Assembly: GCA_002104905.1 (NCBI GenBank)
Contig: MCFE01000316.1
Coordinates: 33,242-97,241, forward strand
From: Basidiobolus meristosporus CBS 931.73
Taxonomy: Eukaryota > Basidiobolomycota > Basidiobolomycetes > Basidiobolales > Basidiobolaceae
DNA length: 64,000 bases
Direction: 5' to 3'
The first letter of the stretch is position 1. Each line of letters begins with the position of its first letter. The notes under the pieces are model-generated. The model saw only the letters and a program-made list of their open reading frames with translations, was not told the origin of the DNA and made no database searches. A program made the position numbers and the translations under genes. This document shows positions 59,218 to 64,000 of this stretch, piece after piece.

Positions 59218-61986
59218 CTACTGTTGTAGCTTTGATACAAGAATGTGTAGCTGAGGGGAATTTGTAGGTAAGTTAATAAGAAGTGATGATAGTTCTTCAG
59301 TGCTCAAGACACTGTTCAGTGGGAAGGGGGGTAGCAAGAGAGGTAAGAATGACTTGTGAACAACATTAATGAGGGGAATGTGATAAGGATTGATATTCAT
59401 CATAAAGGGAGTGTGCTGCTGCAGATATTGCTGCCAAAGGTCTGTCAAGTACTTCAGGTAGGCCAGCTTGGGTTTTTCTGACTGCAGAATATAGTGAGCA
59501 AACTTCTTGACTTCAGGATCTCCAAGTATTGTTCTCCAGCAGGAGTCAGGTGTTGTGTGGTGTGTTCTCTTCCAGGCCTTAATCAGTGGGTTGTTGCAGT
59601 TGTGAAGTCTGAGGTATAATCTGGTTCTAAGGTAGAGAAGTCTGATCTTATAGGGCATAAACCCAAAAGCACCAAGAATAGCATGTCTGTAGGGGCATTC
59701 AGGCAAATGAGGCACCAAGGAGGTAATGCACCATACTGCAAACTTGTCAAGCTTAGTGCAGTCTCTAGAAGTAAGAGAGAGAAGTGGTAAGCCAAATTAC
59801 AGGACAGGGAAGACAAACTGCTTGAGTAGAAGGAGGCAGCTGGGAGCTGAAGTTGTAGGAGGAGTAACAGCCAGTAGCTTGTGGAGTGCCTGTCTTGCCA
59901 GGATAATTCTCTTCTTCAGGTGTGCTCCAGAGTCTAGTCCAGTAGGAAGGAAAGGAAAGCCAAGATATGTAGCAGAAACCTGAGCAGGTAGAGTGGAGTT
60001 CTCCAAGTTGATAGGAGAGCCCAAAGGTACTGTCTTTGTAATGGAAAGCTGGAGATTATTCTTCTGCAGATACTGGTTGATGGTCTGGGAGTCTTGTTGC
60101 ACATTGGAGGAGGATATTCTGATGTCATCAGCAAAGAGAGTAACCAGGCAGTCAGCTGAGAGTCTTGGGAAATCATTCAGGAAGATGGCAAACAGTATAG
60201 GACCAAGCACAGAACCTTGAACCACTCCATTAGGAACTGAGAACACAGCTGATTGCTCACTTGGGTGCAGAATTCTTGCTTGTGGATCCAGAAACAGAGA
60301 CCTGACAAGGAGGGTGAGAGAGGTACTGGAGAAGCATTGCAACTTGGACCAAAGCAGATTTCTGTCAACTGAATCAAAGGCCTTAGTAATATCAAACAGA
60401 ACAGAGGGATACTTGCACTGGAGAGCGTGATCTTGGCTAAGTATGACTGCATATTCCAAGGAGAGGCCAGGAACAAAGCCAAACTGTGCAGGATGAAATT
60501 TGAGGGAGTCAGAGTAGAGCTCCTGAGCAAGCAGAAGCTCAAACACCTTTCTGCAGGTGGGCAGCAGAGATATTGGCCTGTAGGAGCTAGGATCCAGGTG
60601 CTTTCCTTTACCCTTGTACAGTGGCAGAACATTTGCAAAGGACCATTCCTCAGGAGTAGAAAGCTGGGCTGAGCATTGCTGAAACAGTGGAAGCAGAAGT
60701 GCAGACATGGCCTTGGTACTAGTCTTCAGAAGCTCATAAGAGATTGTGTCCACACCTGGAGCAGTAGAGTTGGGAAGCCTCTTGAGCACATTATGGATTC
60801 TCCTTTGATCAAGTGCAAGTGGGATGGGCAGAGTCTTGAAGTCAGGATGAAAGCCAGGAGTTGAGTACTGCTTTGTAGAGAAGAAGATGTTAGCCAGCTG
60901 TTCTGTTGAAGGTAACTTCCTGGAAGAGGGCCTCATTGCCCTGTAGAGTCTTGATACTGTTCTTGTGATAGAGTTGGAAGATTGCAGAGGCAAGGAACTC
61001 ATAATATGATCCCAGAGCTGAGTATGCAGAGTGTGGTGAATTGCCTTGGAGTGGTGTATTGCTGTCAGGAGGAGTTTCTCTGTTTTTGGGTTAGGGAAAC
61101 TCAGGTAGCTTTGTTGCAGGGCTGAAACAATGGATTCCCATTTTCTTGAGGTAACAGCAGTAGTCTTGCATGGCAGTGAGAGGGAGGCAGACACCAGAAT
61201 CAGATGCTTCACAAAGAGCCAGGCATAGTTGAGATCATCTGGCAGAGAAAGTAGCAAACTGGCAAGCTTCAAGTAGTTCCCAAAGTCTTTCTTCTGATTC
61301 TTGGTTGCTTTGTGGGTGAGCACAGTAAGTTTTGGCAGCTTCTTCTTCACAACTGGTTGCATAGAAAGGGACCAGGCTGGATGGTCAGAGGCTCTCAAGG
61401 ATCCTAGCTCAGCTCCAGAGAATTGCTTAACTTCATTCACAAAGTAGAGGGCAGCAGCAGAAGGGCAGATCCAGTCAACACATCTTTTCTCAGATTGAGC
61501 ACCTAGTGCTAGCAGGTGGCTTTCTCTCAGGAAGTTCAGTAGGAATGTAGACCTTGGCTTCATTCTTGCAGTCAGAGTAGTCTTGTTCTCAGGATGGGGA
61601 ATGTTGAGATCTCCAAGCAAGATAACAGGTGTTGATATAGATTGTTGGTATTGCTGAACCTTCTGGCATATAACTTGCACTTCTTGAAGGGCAAGACTTG
61701 GAGGCAGATAGCAGAGCACCAGACTGATAGTTGGCAACTGGAGAGCAGCACAGTAAGGGGAGTAAAGAGGAACACAGAGCTGAGGAGTATTGATGGTAGA
61801 AGAGATGAAGCAGATAGAGGAGGTATTCTTTGTTCTAGGAGTAGAAAAGCAATATAGATTAGTCAAAAGTATAGAGGGTAGCTGGACATCAATCAAACAC
61901 AGGAGGGAAAATCTTGAAAGAAGTCTTTCTAGAGTTGGTCTTGATGGCTGTATGCTGTTGCAGTTAAGCAACAGAACTTCAGGTAG
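59218..61986 (-). CDS. LINE ORF2: endonuclease plus reverse transcriptase, one in-frame TAA
   Basis: The frame runs directly on from the ORF1 stop codon. No ATG occurs before the endonuclease, which starts at once with VLLLNCNSIQ. Counting from the TTG at 61971, the endonuclease motifs are GDLNIPH (about 120) and ASDHPAW (about 194-200). The RT follows: SYRPISLLPTCRKVFE, GFVPGLSLEYAV, LFDITKAFDSVDRN, NGVVQGSVLGPILF and the catalytic FADD (about 613). A TAA at 59797-59799 follows QFVFPVL, yet the same frame stays open for 193 more codons (LDKFAVWCITSLVPHLPEC and on) to the stop at 59218. The TAA is also in copy A. ORF2 is probably made by readthrough from ORF1. Whether the tail after the TAA is translated is unknown. 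Confidence 0.85.
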
Positions 61987-61992
61987 TCAGGC
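61981..61992 (-). promoter_or_regulatory. Probable stop-codon readthrough site between ORF1 and ORF2
   Basis: In element sense the sequence is GCC TGA CTA CCT, with ORF1 before it and ORF2 after it in the same frame. UGA followed by CUA is a known high-readthrough context in viral and cellular mRNAs. ORF2 has no ATG of its own before the endonuclease domain, so readthrough is the simplest way to make it. Confidence 0.6.
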
Positions 61993-63495
61993 AGAGGTTG
62001 TAGCTTCTTCAGAGGCAGCATTGATAATGTGACCTGCAGAGTCCCAGAGCTCTTCAAATGGTGCATCACTTAAGTCAGCAAGGAGGGAAATGGCATGATT
62101 CTTGAGGAAGTATGCCACATCATAGGAGGGGGCTTGTCTCTTGATGGCAGCAAAGAAAGACAGAATGGCAACATGGGCTGGAGGCTTGTTGAACAGTAGA
62201 GAGTCAGAGGATTCAGATTCTTCAGGCACTATCTTGAAGTCAGTTTTCAGCCAGTTAAGGTTCTTCTCCACAAAGGTAACAAATGGGTCAGCAATGTTTT
62301 GGTCTAGGATAACCTCCAGAATCTTCCCTTTTCTCCAGGCCAGGTTGACAATTCTTGAGAGCTGAATATTGCATGCCTTGAGTGCTTTCCTGATGTTGGA
62401 AATGGGAGTCCAGGGAACTTGCTTCAAGTACACCACAGTCCAGGTAGAAGCTGGTGGTAGGTTTGCTGGGGGCTTGTAAGTCCTTCTGTGTTGCAATGGA
62501 GCTGCAGTAGTCAGATTGGAGTCCACATTCTCAGTAGAAGGTTTTCTTGATGTGTCTTGCTGAATAGTACTGGAGCTGGATGTGCTGATAATTCTTGCTA
62601 GAACCTTGCCTGCATAAGTCTGAGGTATAGCTGAGGTGACTGTAGAGGTGGTGGCAGCTGGTGCAGGTGGAGAGGCAGAGACTAAAGCAGGAACTGAGGT
62701 CACCTGGGAGAAGGCAGTGGAAGCAGGTTTTCTGGGAGGAACAGAGTTCACTATCCAGTTGTTCTGTAAAACACTGGAGTAGCTTTTCTGTGGAACAGGA
62801 TCTTGCTCTTGAACAGGAACAGAAGCAGGAGGCTGGGGCTGAGCAGTAGTGGTAAGGCAGTGGCACTCCAAGGAAGCTTTTTGCAAGGCATCTCTGGCAG
62901 TTTTCAGGGCAGTATTGGCTTCATTCTTGAGCTTCTTGCATTGGGCATCCAGTCTCTTGTTTTCAATTGCCAGGGCAGTATTGGCAGCCTCTAAATCAGC
63001 AATTCTCTTCTCAATTGCAAGGAATCTCTGAAGAAATGCATCAGTAGAAGTGCTGGCATCTGGGAGAGCAGTGGCAGGAATAGACTCCATTGACAGTGGG
63101 CTTCTTGGAGGCAAGGAAAGTGGACTGGCAGATTCAGGCACAAAAGGAGATATCCTGGCAGGAGGAGAAGGAGTATCCAAGGCAGTAACAGAGGCAATTC
63201 TTGTTGGTGAAGCAGCAGCAGGGGAGGCAAGCCTGTTCAGAAACTGGGCAGGAGAGAGTGCTTGAGGAGAGGGAGTCTTCAGCTTGCCAAGCATGTCTTC
63301 CATCAGAGTGATACCAATATTCCTGGTGCATTTGCAGAGAAAAGTAAGCTTCCTGAGTCTGCCAGCTCTTCCATTCCTTCTGATAGTTCCTTTGTTTCCA
63401 CAGTTGGGGCAAGAAATCTTCTTGACAGACTTGTCAAAGCAATCAAGAACCTTCCTTTCAGGTGTAGTGGGCTCCTGTTGAGGTTTTGGTGGCAT
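61987..63495 (-). CDS. LINE ORF1: zinc ribbon, coiled coil and RRM-like RNA-binding protein
   Basis: The frame is open from 63522, but the first ATG is at 63495 (MPPKPQQEPTTPERK), giving 502 residues. A zinc ribbon-like site, Cys29-X2-Cys32-X21-Cys54-X-Cys56 with a basic GTIRRNGRAGRLRK loop, replaces the CCHC knuckles usual in LINE ORF1. After a Ser/Pro/Ala-rich stretch comes a coiled coil (LAIEKRIADLEAANTALAIE). A Pro/Ser linker and an RRM-like domain follow (STWTVVYLKQVPW, KGKILEVILDQNIADPF), then a C-terminal region with YFLKNHAIS and FEELWDSAG. It should bind element RNA. The stop TGA at 61987-61989 is followed by CTA and the ORF2 frame. Confidence 0.85.
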   Translation of the reverse strand: MPPKPQQEPTTPERKVLDCFDKSVKKISCPNCGNKGTIRRNGRAGRLRKLTFLCKCTRNIGITLMEDMLGKLKTPSPQALSPAQFLNRLASPAAASPTRIASVTALDTPSPPARISPFVPESASPLSLPPRSPLSMESIPATALPDASTSTDAFLQRFLAIEKRIADLEAANTALAIENKRLDAQCKKLKNEANTALKTARDALQKASLECHCLTTTAQPQPPASVPVQEQDPVPQKSYSSVLQNNWIVNSVPPRKPASTAFSQVTSVPALVSASPPAPAATTSTVTSAIPQTYAGKVLARIISTSSSSTIQQDTSRKPSTENVDSNLTTAAPLQHRRTYKPPANLPPASTWTVVYLKQVPWTPISNIRKALKACNIQLSRIVNLAWRKGKILEVILDQNIADPFVTFVEKNLNWLKTDFKIVPEESESSDSLLFNKPPAHVAILSFFAAIKRQAPSYDVAYFLKNHAISLLADLSDAPFEELWDSAGHIINAASEEATTSA

Positions 63496-63564
63496 ATCCA
63501 GAGTTTCAGCTTCAAATTTCAATTTTTGAGATTTTTGGGTGATTTTTGATGGGCGGGATCAAAA

Positions 63565-63578
63565 TTAGGGTTAGGGTT
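63565..63578. repeat. Telomeric TTAGGG tract (two units) at the LINE 5' end
   Basis: AAAATTAGGGTTAGGGTT directly abuts the 5' end of full-length LINE copy B. Orientation matches a chromosome end to the right. Confidence 0.85.
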
Positions 63579-63620
63579 GCGCGCTGTGACTGCTTTTTAC
63601 GATCGCAAGGTCAGAACCTA
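63579..63620. other. Short CpG-containing unique spacer
   Basis: GCGCGCTGTGAC and ACGATCGC make this the only CpG-dense patch in the array. Nothing else is recognisable. Confidence 0.4.
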
Positions 63621-63782
63621 GGAAAAAATAAAAATAGTTAGTAAAGGTGATTTAATGGATGGATGGATGGATTCGGAGTCAGATTCAATCAAAAAATCAA
63701 ATCGTTGACTAATTTAAAGAGGAAAAAATAAAAATAGTTAGTAAAGGTGATTTAATGGATGGATGGGAAAAAATAAAAATAG
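63621..63782. repeat. Subtelomeric tandem repeat of about 45 bp, three partial units
   Basis: GGAAAAAATAAAAATAGTTAG begins units at 63621, 63721 and 63766. The first two continue TAAAGGTGATTTAATGGATG and then GGATGG runs. A unique insert of about 45 bases lies after unit 1. In unit 3, TAGTTAG runs directly into GGTTAGGG telomere repeats. Confidence 0.75.
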
Positions 63783-63806
63783 TTAGGGTTAGGGTTAGGG
63801 TTAGGG
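63783..63806. repeat. Telomeric TTAGGG tract (four perfect units)
   Basis: Four perfect TTAGGG units, the longest tract in the window, followed at once by GGAGGGAAAGTCACC, the 3' end of the next element. Confidence 0.9.
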
Positions 63807-64000
63807 GGAGGGAAAGTCACCAAGGTAGGTGAAATCTTTATTTGAATGCAGACAAGTCTAACTACAAATAAAGAAGCCAGCTGGGAATAGAAGATTCCCA
63901 AAGTAAACACTAAGTTGAATATGAATAAATCTAAGCTAAAGTTAAGGCAGTATCCCAGAGTACACTGGAGTTCAGGTTCATGGGGGAGTGAAGTAGATAA
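63807..64000 (-). mobile_element. Start (3' end) of another ORF1-encoding element, cut by the window edge
   Basis: Has the shared 3' hairpin with a longer loop (CACC-AAGGTA-GGTG at 63818-63831), then AAATCTTTATTT. From about 64000 to 63935 the minus strand reads LLHSPMNLNSSVLWDTALTL and a stop. This parallels LLHSPLDFDIEDIWDTAKSK at the end of the ORF1-only element at 58183. It is therefore a related but distinct element continuing to the right. Confidence 0.75.

Larger units (their letters stand above)
59160..63564 (-). mobile_element. LINE copy B, full-length telomere-associated non-LTR retrotransposon
   Basis: About 4.4 kb with its 3' end on the left (hairpin at 59171-59182 followed by AAATCTTTATTT). 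The 5' end on the right abuts TTAGGGTTAGGG at 63565. It encodes ORF1 (zinc ribbon, coiled coil, RRM-like region) and ORF2 (apurinic-type endonuclease, reverse transcriptase) in one frame split by TGA. There is no RNase H domain. The short 5' leader (about 70 bases before the ATG) and full-length ends suggest it was a recent active copy. CpG is strongly depleted; 60001-60424, for example, contains none. Confidence 0.92.

Noticed and set aside
63807-64000. Considered as the true chromosome end
   Set aside because: The last TTAGGG tract (63783-63806) is followed by another element's 3' end that runs out of the window, so the terminal telomere is not reached here.

Overview
The window is eukaryotic and almost certainly from a filamentous fungus. 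It has a class IV-type chitin synthase, an Mga2/Spt23-like membrane-anchored regulator, a CreC/WDR20-like WD protein, many short introns (about 45-70 nt, GT...AG) and TTAGGG telomere-type repeats. A lineage outside the budding yeasts is likely; the sequence does not settle which phylum. All function names come from reading translated motifs and splice-consistent exon joins, not from database searches.

Layout. (1) 1-9.75 kb is a CpG-poor transposon graveyard: a decayed KDZ/Plavaka-like (CACTA-related) transposase, a decayed Ty3/gypsy element on the minus strand (gag-like, RT/RNase H-like and integrase-like remnants) and at least five diverged direct copies of one repeat family. (2) 9.8-53.7 kb is ordinary gene territory of normal CpG content: a short XRN-family 5'-3' exoribonuclease, a small hypothetical gene, a J-domain protein, CCT3, chitin synthase, glycerol kinase, the queuine tRNA-ribosyltransferase accessory subunit (QTRT2), pyruvate kinase copy 1, a two-exon small protein, a carrier-like protein, an Mga2-like regulator, a CreC-like WD protein, the SUB2/UAP56 helicase, folylpolyglutamate synthase, pyruvate kinase copy 2, a small secreted protein and a copper P-type ATPase with five metal-binding domains. 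Most are housekeeping genes with no operon-like logic; glycerol kinase and the two pyruvate kinases touch the same carbon pathway. (3) 53.7-55.9 kb is gene-free. (4) 55.9-64.0 kb is an array of non-LTR (LINE-type) elements, all with their sense strand on minus and 3' ends to the left, separated or abutted by short TTAGGG tracts running in the direction expected for a chromosome end lying to the right.

The array is the most interesting part. It holds a full-length LINE of about 4.4 kb, a 5'-truncated near-identical copy, a non-autonomous element encoding only an ORF1 relative, a short non-coding element with four covarying hairpins, a fragment of that element, and the start of another element cut by the window edge. 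All six share a 3' end made of a polyadenylation-type AATAAA, then a CACC-loop-GGTG hairpin, then a C-rich end running into CCCTAA repeats. In the full-length LINE, ORF1 and ORF2 share one frame and are separated by a single TGA followed by CTA, a classical readthrough context. ORF2 has no ATG ahead of its endonuclease. The arrangement fits elements reverse-transcribed directly onto the chromosome's G-rich 3' end.
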